Shown here: in pieces, positions 36,262 to 45,388 of the stretch
Layout: every line of letters begins with the position of its first letter
Position numbering within the stretch: the first letter of the stretch is position 1
Assembly (NCBI RefSeq): GCF_015767265.1
Contig: NZ_JADPIB010000008.1
Span: 62,001 to 126,000 of the forward strand
DNA from: Aureivirga marina
GTDB lineage: Bacteria; Bacteroidota; Bacteroidia; Flavobacteriales; Flavobacteriaceae
Direction: 5' to 3'
DNA length: 64,000 nt
Position numbers and translations under genes: made by a program
The notes under the pieces: model-generated
The model's input: only the letters and a program-made list of their open reading frames with translations
What the model was told of the DNA's origin: nothing
Databases searched by the model: none

Positions 36262-36280
36262 ATTTATAAAAAATAGAATT

Positions 36281-36317
36281 AAAAAGCATTAAATCTAAAT
36301 TTAGGTTTGATGCTTTT
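36281..36317 (+). terminator. Terminator after rsmI
   Basis: AAAAAGCAT and ATGCTTTTT close an imperfect stem whose apical part CTAAATTTAG is self-complementary, followed by T residues. Confidence 0.75.
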
Positions 36318-36444
36318 TTGTTTTTAATCTATTTAAAATCAAAAAATTAACTAAATTTAAGATAACACATGTAGAATTAATAATCTTAATAAATTATAAA
36401 TTCTTTCTGTTCAAAAAAGTGATGTTGTTTTAAAAAAGATGTGA

Positions 36445-37857
36445 ATGAAGAACACTTATTTTGATTTAATAGAACAAAGTTATTATTTCCCTCAAGAAGG
36501 ATTTGATTTACGAAATGGTTATTTGACATTTCATGGTGTTTCTTTAAAATATTTAATTGAAAAATATGGAACACCTTTTCGATTTATTTACCTTCCAAAA
36601 ATCGGTGATCAAATAAAAAAAACACGAAATTTATTTAAAAGAGCTATTAAAAATCATAATTATAAAGGACGATATCATTTCTGTTACTGTACAAAATGTA
36701 ATCACTTTTATCATGTGATAAATGAAGCTTTAAAACACCAAGTGAATTTAGAAACGTCGTCTGAATTTGATATTGATTTGATTTTAAATTTAGCTGAAAA
36801 AGAAAAAATTGATAAACAAAGAATAATAATTCATAATGGATATAAAACTGAAGAATATTTACATAAAATAGTCAAACTTCAAGAAGCTGGTTTTGAAAAT
36901 TCAATCATTATTTTAGATAGTATTTCTGAATTTAAAAGATTAAAAGCAATTCGAACAGAACAAGTATTGAAAATTGGAATTCGAATGGCGATAAATGAAG
37001 AAGCACAGTCTGCTTATTACACTTCTCGACTTGGTATTCCTGCCAATGAAGTTTTAGAATTTTTTCAAAAAAACATCCAAAAAAATAAAAATTATCAACT
37101 GAAAATGTTGCATTTTTTTGTGGATTCTGGGATTAAAGATACTTTATATTATTGGGGAGAATTTCAGAAAGCGTTGGAATTATATATCGAATTAAAAAAG
37201 AGAAGTAAAACATTAGATTCTTTTAACCTTGGAGGTGGTTTTCCTATTCGAAATCATCTTGGTTTTTCATACGATTATGAATATATGATTAATGAAATTA
37301 TTAAAAATATTAAAGAAGCTTGTCAAAAAGAAGAAATTTCTGAGCCAGATATTTTTACGGAATTTGGAAAATATACTGTCGGAGAATCTGGCGCAATAAT
37401 TTTTAAAGTTTTAGAAAAAAAACAACAGAATGATGCCGAAACTTGGTATATCATAAACAATAGTTTGATGAATACAATTCCGGATGCTTGGGGAATTCAT
37501 GAAAAATTTATTTTACTTCCTGTTAATAAATGGAATAAAGAATATGGAAGAGTAAATATTGGCGGAATTAGTTGTGATCATTCTGATTATTATAATTCTG
37601 AAGATTTAAATCAAGAAATTCTTTTACCAAAAATTGAAGAAACAGAAAATGAACCTTTGTATTTAGGTTTTTTTCATACTGGAGCTTATCAAGATTCAAT
37701 TAGTGGTTATGGAGGAATAAAACATTGTTTAATTCCCTCTCCAAAACACGTAATTATTGATAGAGATGAAAAGGGAAATTTTGTGGATTATGTCTATCGT
37801 GAAGAGCAATCTGCTGGGGATATGTTTAAAATTTTAGGTTACAATAAAGATTTATGA
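36445..37857 (+). CDS. speA: Arginine decarboxylase-type PLP enzyme
   Basis: A 470-aa fold-type III (alanine-racemase-like) PLP decarboxylase. The N-terminal barrel contains the PLP-lysine region FCYCTKCNHF near residue 80, and NLGGGFPIRN near 265 supplies the Gly-rich phosphate-binding loop. Substrate-side motifs ISCDHSDYY and FFHTGAYQDSISGYGG lie toward the C-terminus. It is the compact Bacteroidota type rather than the 630-aa E. coli SpeA. Its stop overlaps speB (ATGA), and agmatinase next door makes arginine the likely substrate (giving agmatine). Confidence 0.85.
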   Translation: MKNTYFDLIEQSYYFPQEGFDLRNGYLTFHGVSLKYLIEKYGTPFRFIYLPKIGDQIKKTRNLFKRAIKNHNYKGRYHFCYCTKCNHFYHVINEALKHQVNLETSSEFDIDLILNLAEKEKIDKQRIIIHNGYKTEEYLHKIVKLQEAGFENSIIILDSISEFKRLKAIRTEQVLKIGIRMAINEEAQSAYYTSRLGIPANEVLEFFQKNIQKNKNYQLKMLHFFVDSGIKDTLYYWGEFQKALELYIELKKRSKTLDSFNLGGGFPIRNHLGFSYDYEYMINEIIKNIKEACQKEEISEPDIFTEFGKYTVGESGAIIFKVLEKKQQNDAETWYIINNSLMNTIPDAWGIHEKFILLPVNKWNKEYGRVNIGGISCDHSDYYNSEDLNQEILLPKIEETENEPLYLGFFHTGAYQDSISGYGGIKHCLIPSPKHVIIDRDEKGNFVDYVYREEQSAGDMFKILGYNKDL

Positions 37858-38708
37858 GAACATTTGCTGGAATTGACGAAAAATATGCATCGTTTGAAAA
37901 TGCACAGGTTTTATTACAATCAATCCCATATGATGAAACAAGTACATGGAGAAAAGGTGCAAATAAAGGATTTGAAGCATTTTTAGAAGCTTCTGAGAAT
38001 ATGGAATTATATGATATAGAAACCGATTCTGAAGCTTTTAAACAAGGAATTCATATACTTCCATCAATTTTGGAAAAAAGTTCTCCTGAACGAATGTTTC
38101 AAAAAGTTTATGAAAACACAAAAAAACTTTTAGAAATAGATAAATTCTTAACTTTTTTTGGAGGAGAACATTCTATTAGTATTGGAATTATCAAAGCTTT
38201 TTATGAAAAACATCCTGATATTACAATTGTTCAATTAGATGCGCATGCAGATTTAAGAGAAAGTTATTTAGGAAGTAAATTTAATCATGCTTGTGCACTT
38301 CATGAAGCAAGTTTACATACGAATTTAATTCAAGTTGGAATTCGAAGTATGGATGTTTCTGAAAAGCAATTTTTACATAAAGAAAAATGTTATTTTGCTA
38401 AAGATATTGTTGGAAAAACAGATTGGATACAAAATGCAATTTCTCAAATGGGAACGAAAGTTTATATCACAATTGATTTGGATGTTTTAGACCCTGCAAT
38501 TATGTCAGCAACAGGAACTCCAGAACCTGGAGGATTAGAATGGTATCCAACATTAACTTTTTTACATAAAATTTTTGAACAAAAAATAGTTTTAGGATTT
38601 GATATCGTTGAACTTGCTCCTATTGAAAATTTTCATGCGCCACAATTTTTAGTTGCTAAACTTTATTATAAACTTCTTTCTTATCGATTGTTGAAAAATG
38701 AAACATAA
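37854..38708 (+). CDS. speB: Agmatinase (ureohydrolase family)
   Basis: Hydrolyses agmatine to putrescine and urea. A 284-aa arginase-fold protein with the binuclear Mn ligands in GGEHSISIG, DAHADLRESY and DLDVLDPAIM. The catalytic/ligand set is complete. Arginase or formimidoglutamase activity is possible within the family, but the overlap with an arginine-decarboxylase gene (4 bp) and with a deoxyhypusine-synthase-like gene (11 bp) favours agmatinase. Confidence 0.92.
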   Translation: MRTFAGIDEKYASFENAQVLLQSIPYDETSTWRKGANKGFEAFLEASENMELYDIETDSEAFKQGIHILPSILEKSSPERMFQKVYENTKKLLEIDKFLTFFGGEHSISIGIIKAFYEKHPDITIVQLDAHADLRESYLGSKFNHACALHEASLHTNLIQVGIRSMDVSEKQFLHKEKCYFAKDIVGKTDWIQNAISQMGTKVYITIDLDVLDPAIMSATGTPEPGGLEWYPTLTFLHKIFEQKIVLGFDIVELAPIENFHAPQFLVAKLYYKLLSYRLLKNET

Positions 38709-39675
38709 AGGATCAATTTCAAATTTTTTAATAGAACATTTTAAGCATTTTAATGCTGCTGCTTTAGTAGATGCTGCACAAGGTTTTGAAGCACAATTAG
38801 AAAGTGGAAATAAAATGATGATTACTCTTGCAGGAGCGATGAGTACAGCAGAAATAGGAAAATCTTTAGCTGAAATGATTCGACAAGATAAAGTACATAT
38901 TATTTCTTGTACAGGAGCAAATCTTGAAGAAGATATAATGAATTTAGTTGCACATTCTTGTTATAAAAGAGTTCCAAATTATCGTGATTTAACTCCTTGT
39001 CAAGAAAGAGATTTGTTAGAATTAGGTTTAAATCGTGTGACAGATACTTGTATTCCAGAGGAAGAAGCTTTTCGAAGATTACAAGAGCATATTTTTGCAA
39101 TTTGGAAAAAAGCAGATCAAAATAATAAACGTTTTTTTCCACATGAATTTATGTATGAAATGTTACTCTCTGGAGTTTTAGAACCATATTTTGAAATCGA
39201 TCCAAAAGTTAGTTGGATGTTAGAAGCTGCGAAAAAAAAATTACCAATTGTGGTTCCAGGTTGGGAAGATTCTACAATGGGAAATATTTTTGCTTCTTAT
39301 TGCATGAAAGGAGATTTAAAACCGAATATTATGAAATCTGGAATTGAATATATGACTTGGTTAGCAGATTGGTACATTGAAAATACAGAAGAAAATGGTA
39401 TTGGATTTTTTCAAATTGGTGGAGGAATTGCTGGAGATTTTCCAATTTGTGTCGTACCGATGTTATATCAAGATTTAGAAAAAATTGATACACCTTTTTG
39501 GAGTTATTTTTGTCAAATTTCGGATTCAACAACAAGTTATGGTTCTTATTCTGGCGCAGTTCCAAATGAGAAAATAACTTGGGGAAAAATTGATGTGGAT
39601 ACGCCAAAATTTATCATTGAATCGGATGCTACAATCGTTGTTCCATTGATTTTTGCTTATTTGTTAGATTGGTAA
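38698..39675 (+). CDS. Deoxyhypusine-synthase-like protein, probable homospermidine synthase
   Basis: A 325-aa NAD-dependent aminobutyltransferase-fold protein. The DHS-type NAD motifs (TLAGAMSTAEIGKSLAEMIR; SCTGANLEEDI) are present, and the lysine that forms the aminobutyl intermediate is preserved in GAVPNEKITWGKIDVD. Bacteria lack the eIF5A substrate, and bacterial DHS homologues have been shown to make homospermidine from putrescine. Its overlap with speB, which would supply putrescine, supports that role; homospermidine is a typical flavobacterial polyamine. Third gene of the polyamine operon. Confidence 0.85.
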   Translation: MKHKGSISNFLIEHFKHFNAAALVDAAQGFEAQLESGNKMMITLAGAMSTAEIGKSLAEMIRQDKVHIISCTGANLEEDIMNLVAHSCYKRVPNYRDLTPCQERDLLELGLNRVTDTCIPEEEAFRRLQEHIFAIWKKADQNNKRFFPHEFMYEMLLSGVLEPYFEIDPKVSWMLEAAKKKLPIVVPGWEDSTMGNIFASYCMKGDLKPNIMKSGIEYMTWLADWYIENTEENGIGFFQIGGGIAGDFPICVVPMLYQDLEKIDTPFWSYFCQISDSTTSYGSYSGAVPNEKITWGKIDVDTPKFIIESDATIVVPLIFAYLLDW

Positions 39676-39714
39676 TTTCTTCTTTTTATTTTTTGATTAA
39701 GTTATAAACAGAAT

Positions 39715-39795
39715 TGTTAATAACTTGTTGATAAGTGTGAATAATCAAAACCAAATTTTAAGAAATATTAACGAATCAAAAATGACTGTTGATAA
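39715..39795. other. Small cluster of DnaA-box-like 9-mers
   Basis: Four same-strand 9-mers: TGTTAATAA (39715), TGTTGATAA (39726 and 39787), TGTGAATAA (39736). They lie in the 190-bp gap between the polyamine operon and the DUF1905 gene. Could titrate DnaA or be chance in AT-rich DNA. Confidence 0.35.
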
Positions 39796-39832
39796 ATGGT
39801 CTTTTTTGTTTATAAACTAAAAGTGAATTTTT

Positions 39833-39840
39833 TATTTTTG
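39833..39840 (+). promoter_or_regulatory. -7 box of DUF1905-gene promoter
   Basis: Exact TAnnTTTG match (TATTTTTG), 25 bases before the ATG. Confidence 0.6.
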
Positions 39841-39865
39841 GTTAAAACTTAAGATAGAATATACG

Positions 39866-40366
39866 ATGAAAAAAGAAAAATGGTTACTAGAAAAAGAATA
39901 TATATTAGAGAAATTTACTGGAAAAGCAGCTTGGACTTATATTGAAATTCCTGAAATAAAACCAAATAAGAATATGCCTTTTGGTTGGGTAATTGTTAAT
40001 GGATTTATAGATGATTTTGAATTGGAAAAAATCAAATTAATGCCAAAAGGAAATGGTAATTTATTTCTTGCCGTAAATGCGAAGATTCGAAAAAATATCA
40101 AAAAAGAATCTGGAGATTCTGTTATTTTGAAGTTAAATGTAGCAAATGCACCTACAGAAATTCCTAAAGAAATTATGGAATGTTTTGCAAACGAACCGAA
40201 GAAAGTTTATACAAATTTTTTAAAGCTAAAAAAAGAGCAGCAACAAACCTTTTTGAATTGGATTTACACTGCAAAAAATGAAGATAAAAAAGCTGAAATT
40301 ATCATTGATATGATGGATAAATTGTCAAGAGGAGAGCATTTTTTTACTAGAAAAGAAAAATCATAA
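39866..40366 (+). CDS. DUF1905 / YdeI-OmpD-associated domain protein
   Basis: A 166-aa soluble protein. The N-terminal half (about 10-95) has the DUF1905 pattern (EKFTGKAAWTYIEIP, FGWVIVNGFIDDFELEKIKLMPKGNGNLFLAVNAKIRKNI, GDSVILKLNV); the C-terminal half (about 110-160) is the YdeI/OmpD-associated helical part (FLKLKKEQQQTFLNWIYTAKNEDKKAEI). Such proteins are widespread and linked by annotation to bacteriocin protection; a real function is not established. Single gene. Confidence 0.82.
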   Translation: MKKEKWLLEKEYILEKFTGKAAWTYIEIPEIKPNKNMPFGWVIVNGFIDDFELEKIKLMPKGNGNLFLAVNAKIRKNIKKESGDSVILKLNVANAPTEIPKEIMECFANEPKKVYTNFLKLKKEQQQTFLNWIYTAKNEDKKAEIIIDMMDKLSRGEHFFTRKEKS

Positions 40367-40372
40367 AATAAA

Positions 40373-40396
40373 AAAAGCTGCCCGAAAGCAGCTTTT
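40373..40396. terminator. Bidirectional terminator between DUF1905 gene and outer-membrane protein gene
   Basis: AAAAGCTGC and GCAGCTTTT form a 9-bp stem with loop CCGAAA, with A residues before it and T/A residues after. Confidence 0.82.
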
Positions 40397-40417
40397 AAAA
40401 GTGTTTGATTTGTTTAT

Positions 40418-41263
40418 TTAAAATTTAGTATAAATTCCAAAACTTAAAGCACTTCTCTTTGCAACTAAGTTTCCAGAGAAAGCACTATTTGTTCCAATTA
40501 CAGCTCCGAATTTTGGTGTAATTTCACCTAAAACTTTAAAACCATAAGCAACAAATTCTTGGTTATTTAAATATAAACCAGTTTGTAAATTTTGTTGTGG
40601 AAGAATCACTTCGCCATCTTCGAAAGATTCTAAAACATGAATTCCTCCGATTACCCAAATTCTTTGTAAGAATTTAATTCCACCTTCTAAATTAGCAACA
40701 ATACTATTGCTATAATCATTTGTTTTTAAATTAACTCCGAAATTTCCTTGTAAATAAAATTTATCCCAACCTTTTCCTACGTTGATTGTTGGAATAATTT
40801 CCCATGCGTCATAACCAGTTCTTAAACCAGTTTCCTCATCAAAACTAGAAGAATTAATTCCAAGATTTAATTGTCCAGAAACTACCACACCTTTATTGAT
40901 AAAATTATGTTGAACTCCAACATAAATATTTCCTAAATTTGAAAAAGTTCCATCTGCAATTGTAGGAGCGTGTGTAGGATTTTCAGATAAATCTCCAGTT
41001 TTTAAAATTTTATATGGAACATCCACAAGAACCGTTGTCTTATCCGTTATTCCATATTTTGCATAAATTTGTAAAGTATTATCCGTGATTTTTCTAGAAG
41101 TATTATAAGTGTTATCATTTGCACCAAAAAGCCCAGAATAATCGTTAATACTAGAGAAGCCAGCTTGTACATACCATTCATTTTTTTTCTGAGTCCAAGC
41201 GCTTTGTGCATAAATACCTATAGAAATAAAAAATGCACACAGAATCAAATACGTATTTTTCAT
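40418..41263 (-). CDS. Predicted outer-membrane beta-barrel protein
   Basis: A 281-aa protein with a signal peptide ending in IYAQ (about 19), then about 12 amphipathic strands with aromatic girdle residues and a C-terminal Phe (SFGIYTKF), as in outer-membrane barrels. It resembles the transporter/phenol-degradation MetA-like barrel families. No partner gene reveals a substrate. It is the only minus-strand gene between 30.2 and 48.7 kb, divergent from the DUF4175 gene with only 40 bp between them. Confidence 0.7.
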   Translation of the reverse strand: MKNTYLILCAFFISIGIYAQSAWTQKKNEWYVQAGFSSINDYSGLFGANDNTYNTSRKITDNTLQIYAKYGITDKTTVLVDVPYKILKTGDLSENPTHAPTIADGTFSNLGNIYVGVQHNFINKGVVVSGQLNLGINSSSFDEETGLRTGYDAWEIIPTINVGKGWDKFYLQGNFGVNLKTNDYSNSIVANLEGGIKFLQRIWVIGGIHVLESFEDGEVILPQQNLQTGLYLNNQEFVAYGFKVLGEITPKFGAVIGTNSAFSGNLVAKRSALSFGIYTKF

Positions 41264-41303
41264 AATTGTTTTAACTTTACGTTTTACTAACTATTTAAAT
41301 TAA

Positions 41304-44300
41304 TTGTCTGTTTTGCAATCGATTCATTACATAAAAGATAAGCTAAAATTCTTTATTAAAAAATATTATAGAAACGAATTACTAAAAGGAAGTATATTAT
41401 TTTTTAGTTTTGGATTGCTGTATTTTATTGGTACTCTGTTTGTTGAACACTTTTTTTGGTTGAAATCTTCTTACCGAGCTATCTTATTTTGGCTGTTTAT
41501 TTTTGTTGAATTTATTTTATTAATTCGCTTTATTTTTCTTCCAATTTTTAAATTAATTGGATTACAAAAAGGAATTTCAGACGAAGAAGCTTCAAAAATA
41601 ATCGGAAATCACTTCCCAGAAGTAGGAGATAAGCTTTTAAATGTTCTTCAACTTGGAGCCTCAGACGCAAAATCAGAATTATTAATAGCTAGTATTGAAC
41701 AAAAAAGTAAAGAATTACAACCAATTCCTTTTAAAAAGGCAATTAATTTCAAAACCAATGTAAAATATCTTCGTTATGCAGCTTTTCCACTTGGAATTAT
41801 TTTTATCACTTTATTGACTGGTGATGTGAAGATATTTAACGATAGTCTGGATCGAGTTGTGCAATACAAAAAAGAATTTGAGCCTCCAGCACCTTTTAAA
41901 TTTCATCTTTTACATGAGAATTTAAGTGCTGTAGAAGGAAGTTCTTTACCAATTACTCTTGAAATTATTGGTGACGTACAACCTGAAAATGTAGAAATTC
42001 ATTTTGATGGTGAAAATTATCTTTTAGCTAAAAATGATTTAGGAGCTTTTCAATTTACTTTTCAAAATATTCAAAAACCTGTTGATTTTTATTTTGAAGC
42101 AAATAGATTTTCTTCTAAAAATTATAAAATAAATCTTGTAAATGCTCCAGTAATTACTGATTTTGAAATGTTATTAAGTTATCCAGCTTATACAAACAAG
42201 AAAAAAGAAACGATTAAAAATACTGGAAATATTGTAGTTCCTGAAGGAACAAATGTTAAGTGGATTGTAAAAACTAATAATACAGAAAATGTAGCATTTA
42301 ATTCAGAGGAAATAGAAAAGTTTTCAAAATCTGAAGAAAACAACACAGAATATTTTTTTCAAAAAAGAATTTTCAAACCAATTAATTATACAATTTCTTC
42401 TTCTAATAAAGCTTTAAAAGATTATGAAGTTTTACAGTTTTCAATTGAAACAATTTCTGATGCTTCACCAAAAATTGATGTAATTACAAATATCGATTCC
42501 ATTTCTCGTGGACCAGCATTTTTTAAAGGACAAGTCTCAGATGATTATGGAATTTCAAAATTACAATTGGTTTATTTTGATGAGAAAAATCCAGAAAATC
42601 AAAAAACTTATCGTTTTCCAATAAATACAGAAAGTTATCAGCAGTTTCAATATGTTTTTCCACAACATTTAGAAATTGAGGAAGGAATTTCTTATGCTTT
42701 TTATTTTGAAGTTTTTGATAATGATATTTTACATGGAAATAAATCGGCTAAAACACAAACTTTTAGTTATTATAAAAAGACGCAAAAAGAAGTTCAAGAC
42801 GAATTAATTAAAGAACAAAAAGAATCGATTGATAAGCTTCAAGATGCTTTAGAAAACACAAAAGAAAATTCAAAAGAATTAAAATCATTTGAAGATAATT
42901 TGCAAAAGTCGGAGAAAATGCAATGGTCTGATAAGAAGAAATTAGAACAATTTTTGAAAAGACATGAGCAATACAATGAAATGTTAGAAAAGCAAGCAGA
43001 GACTTTAAAACAGAATTTTCAAGAGCAAAAATCGAATGATTTAGAAGATCGATTAAAAGAAGATCAAGAAGCGATTGAAGAGCGTTTAAAAGAAGCAGAA
43101 GATCTTGAAAAACAAAAGAAACTTTTAGAAGAATTAAAGAAGCTTTCAGAGAAATTAAATAAAGAAGATTTAGTTGAAAAATTAAAGCAATTAGCAAAAC
43201 AACAAGAAGCGCAAGAGCAAAGTTTAGAGCGAGTTTTAGAATTGACAAAACGTTTTTATGTGGAACAAAAAGCAAATGATATTGCAAATAAATTAGAAGA
43301 ATTAGCTAAAAAACAAGAGGAACTTGCCGAGAATAAAGAGGATAAATCTTTAGAAGAACAAAAAAAGGCGCAAGATGAATTAGCGAAAGAATTTGAAAAG
43401 CAAAAAAAAGCATTGGATGAATTACGAAAAGATAATGAAGATTTAAAGCAACCAATGCAATTACCAGATACGAAATTTGAGGAAAATCAAGTTTCTAAAG
43501 AATTAGATAAAATCGAAAAGAAACAAGAAGAGCAATTAAAAAATCAAGAAAATTCTAATTCAGAAAAGAAAGATTCTCAAGAAGGAGAACAACAAAATGG
43601 AGAAAAAGAAGAATCAGAAAAGCAAAATTCTGATAAGCAAAAAAGTCAAGAATCTCCACAAAATCAAAACCAACAAAATCAACAATCTCCTAAAAAGAAT
43701 CAGAAAAAAGCTAGTCAACAAATGCAAAATATCAGCATGCAAATGATGCAAGCGATGATGCAACAATCTGGAGAAATGATTGAAGAAAATATTGAAACAC
43801 TTCGTTTAATTGTTGAAAACTTATTGACTTTTTCTTTTGAACAAGAAGATTTGATGGAACGTTTCCAAAATGCTTCGACAAAACATCCTTCTTTTGCTTC
43901 AAATATTAAATTACAGCAAAAATTAAAACAACATTTCGAGCATATTGATGATAGCTTATATGTTTTATCGTTACGAACTCCAAAATTGTCTAATAGAGTT
44001 TTAGAGGATGTTTCAAATATTCATTATTACATTGAAAATTCTTTTGAACATTTCACAGAAAATCAATATCAAACAGGATTATCTGATCAACAATTTATCA
44101 TTACAGGAGCAAATAATTTAGCTTTACTTTTAAGTGAACTTTTAAATAACATGCAAATGCCTCCTCCATTTCCAGGGCAAGGTAAAGGAAATTCAAAAGG
44201 ACAAGGGAAATCTTTTAGTTTACCTGATATCATTAAACAACATGACGAAATGATGCAGCAAATGCAGCAAGGTAAAAAAGGAAAAGAAGGACAAAAACCT

Positions 44301-44876
44301 GGTGAACAACAAGGTGATGGACAAAAAGGAGGAAAAGGCAAACAAGGTCAACAACAAGGAGGAAAACAACAAGGAAAATCTGGACAAAAAGGTGGGCAAT
44401 CTTCTGGACAAAATGGACAAGGAAATCAGAATGGCGAGGATGGAAATAGCGAAGCTGAAAGTGAACGATTATATGAAATCTATAAACAGCAAGCTAAATT
44501 GCGCCAAGCTTTAGAAGATTATATAGCTAAAAATGGAAAGAAAGGAAAAGGAGGGAATGGTTCTAAAGCTGTTACGAAAATGAAACAATTAGAAAAACAA
44601 TTGTTAGATAAAGGAGTAACTGAATCTTATAAAAAACAAATGCAATTATTAAAACATGAGCTTTTAAAATTGCAAAAAGCTGAGAAAGAACAAGGGAAAG
44701 ATTCCAAAAGAGAATCGAATACGAATAAAACAGAGTATGATTTTTACCAAATTGATTCATTAAATTTACCTGAGAATTTCTATAATAAAGATGAAATTTT
44801 ACAAAGGCAATCTTTACCTTTACAATCTATTTATAAAAAGAAAGTTCAAGAATATTTTCAACAACAATTAAAATAA
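41304..44876 (+). CDS. DUF4175 family giant membrane/coiled-coil protein
   Basis: A 1190-aa protein. Three hydrophobic spans lie near the N-terminus (about 27-47, 52-75, 147-165). A beta-rich extracytoplasmic part runs to about 490. Then a very long Glu/Lys/Gln coiled coil (about 490-770), a Met/Gln helical region, and a Gly/Gln/Lys low-complexity stretch (about 950-1050). No enzymatic motif is visible. The gene lies 6 bp before ybeY, an order conserved in Bacteroidota. Start is TTG at 41304; an in-frame TTG at 41313 is an alternative, and no nearby ATG exists. Confidence 0.8.
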   Translation: MSVLQSIHYIKDKLKFFIKKYYRNELLKGSILFFSFGLLYFIGTLFVEHFFWLKSSYRAILFWLFIFVEFILLIRFIFLPIFKLIGLQKGISDEEASKIIGNHFPEVGDKLLNVLQLGASDAKSELLIASIEQKSKELQPIPFKKAINFKTNVKYLRYAAFPLGIIFITLLTGDVKIFNDSLDRVVQYKKEFEPPAPFKFHLLHENLSAVEGSSLPITLEIIGDVQPENVEIHFDGENYLLAKNDLGAFQFTFQNIQKPVDFYFEANRFSSKNYKINLVNAPVITDFEMLLSYPAYTNKKKETIKNTGNIVVPEGTNVKWIVKTNNTENVAFNSEEIEKFSKSEENNTEYFFQKRIFKPINYTISSSNKALKDYEVLQFSIETISDASPKIDVITNIDSISRGPAFFKGQVSDDYGISKLQLVYFDEKNPENQKTYRFPINTESYQQFQYVFPQHLEIEEGISYAFYFEVFDNDILHGNKSAKTQTFSYYKKTQKEVQDELIKEQKESIDKLQDALENTKENSKELKSFEDNLQKSEKMQWSDKKKLEQFLKRHEQYNEMLEKQAETLKQNFQEQKSNDLEDRLKEDQEAIEERLKEAEDLEKQKKLLEELKKLSEKLNKEDLVEKLKQLAKQQEAQEQSLERVLELTKRFYVEQKANDIANKLEELAKKQEELAENKEDKSLEEQKKAQDELAKEFEKQKKALDELRKDNEDLKQPMQLPDTKFEENQVSKELDKIEKKQEEQLKNQENSNSEKKDSQEGEQQNGEKEESEKQNSDKQKSQESPQNQNQQNQQSPKKNQKKASQQMQNISMQMMQAMMQQSGEMIEENIETLRLIVENLLTFSFEQEDLMERFQNASTKHPSFASNIKLQQKLKQHFEHIDDSLYVLSLRTPKLSNRVLEDVSNIHYYIENSFEHFTENQYQTGLSDQQFIITGANNLALLLSELLNNMQMPPPFPGQGKGNSKGQGKSFSLPDIIKQHDEMMQQMQQGKKGKEGQKPGEQQGDGQKGGKGKQGQQQGGKQQGKSGQKGGQSSGQNGQGNQNGEDGNSEAESERLYEIYKQQAKLRQALEDYIAKNGKKGKGGNGSKAVTKMKQLEKQLLDKGVTESYKKQMQLLKHELLKLQKAEKEQGKDSKRESNTNKTEYDFYQIDSLNLPENFYNKDEILQRQSLPLQSIYKKKVQEYFQQQLK

Positions 44877-44882
44877 ACAACC

Positions 44883-45290
44883 ATGGTACTTTTCAATTAC
44901 GAGTTAGATTTTGAATTAGATGATGAAGCAAGAATAACAGAGTGGATTGCTGCTTGTTTTGAAGAAACAGATTTTACAGAAGGAGAGATAAATTATATCT
45001 TTTGTGATGATGAATATTTACATAGTTTGAATGTAAAATATTTAGATCATGATACATTAACAGATGTAATTAGCTTTGATTATACAATGGGAAAATTAAT
45101 CAGTGGTGATATTTTTATATCTGTTGAAAGAGTTCGTGAAAATGCTATTGATTTAGGTTATACTTTTGAAGAAGAATTACGTAGAGTTATGATTCATGGC
45201 GTTTTACATTATATGGGATATAAAGATAAAACTCCTGAAGAAAAGAAAATTATGCGTGAAAAAGAAGACGAATGTCTTAACTTATTCTAA
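44883..45290 (+). CDS. ybeY: Endoribonuclease YbeY (rRNA maturation factor)
   Basis: Zinc-dependent RNase acting in 16S rRNA 3'-end maturation and ribosome quality control; 135 aa. The metal site reads HGVLHYMGYKD, so two of the three His of the E. coli motif HGxLHxxGYDH are kept and the third position is Asp, a variant I expect in Bacteroidota. The upstream LNVKYLDHDTLTDVISFDY block is also typical. It follows the DUF4175 gene by 6 bp. Confidence 0.93.
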   Translation: MVLFNYELDFELDDEARITEWIAACFEETDFTEGEINYIFCDDEYLHSLNVKYLDHDTLTDVISFDYTMGKLISGDIFISVERVRENAIDLGYTFEEELRRVMIHGVLHYMGYKDKTPEEKKIMREKEDECLNLF

Positions 45291-45316
45291 ATCTATTATT
45301 TAGGAAAACTCTAGTA

Positions 45317-45345
45317 TTCGATTTAAAATCCTTTTTGTACTTTTG
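45317..45345 (+). promoter_or_regulatory. mnmG: Promoter of mnmG
   Basis: TTCG (45317-45320, one mismatch from TTTG), a 17-base spacer, and TACTTTTG (45338-45345). The expected transcript start is near 45350, which puts the parS site at 45364-45379 in the mnmG leader. Confidence 0.7.
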
Positions 45346-45363
45346 CAAAAAATTTTAAATCAA

Positions 45364-45379
45364 TGTTCCACGTGGAACT
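45364..45379. other. parS-like centromere site 1
   Basis: TGTTCCACGTGGAACT contains the perfect 14-bp palindrome GTTCCACGTGGAAC and fits the ParB-binding parS consensus (TGTTNCACGTGAAACA type). A second site is at 47402-47417. parS sites cluster near chromosome origins. Confidence 0.8.
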
Positions 45380-45388
45380 TTTTTAAAT

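Noticed and set aside
42808-43287. Minus-strand 159-residue hydrophobic frame
   Set aside because: Antisense of the Lys/Glu/Gln coiled coil of the DUF4175 gene, where AAA/GAA codons read as Phe/Leu/Ser.
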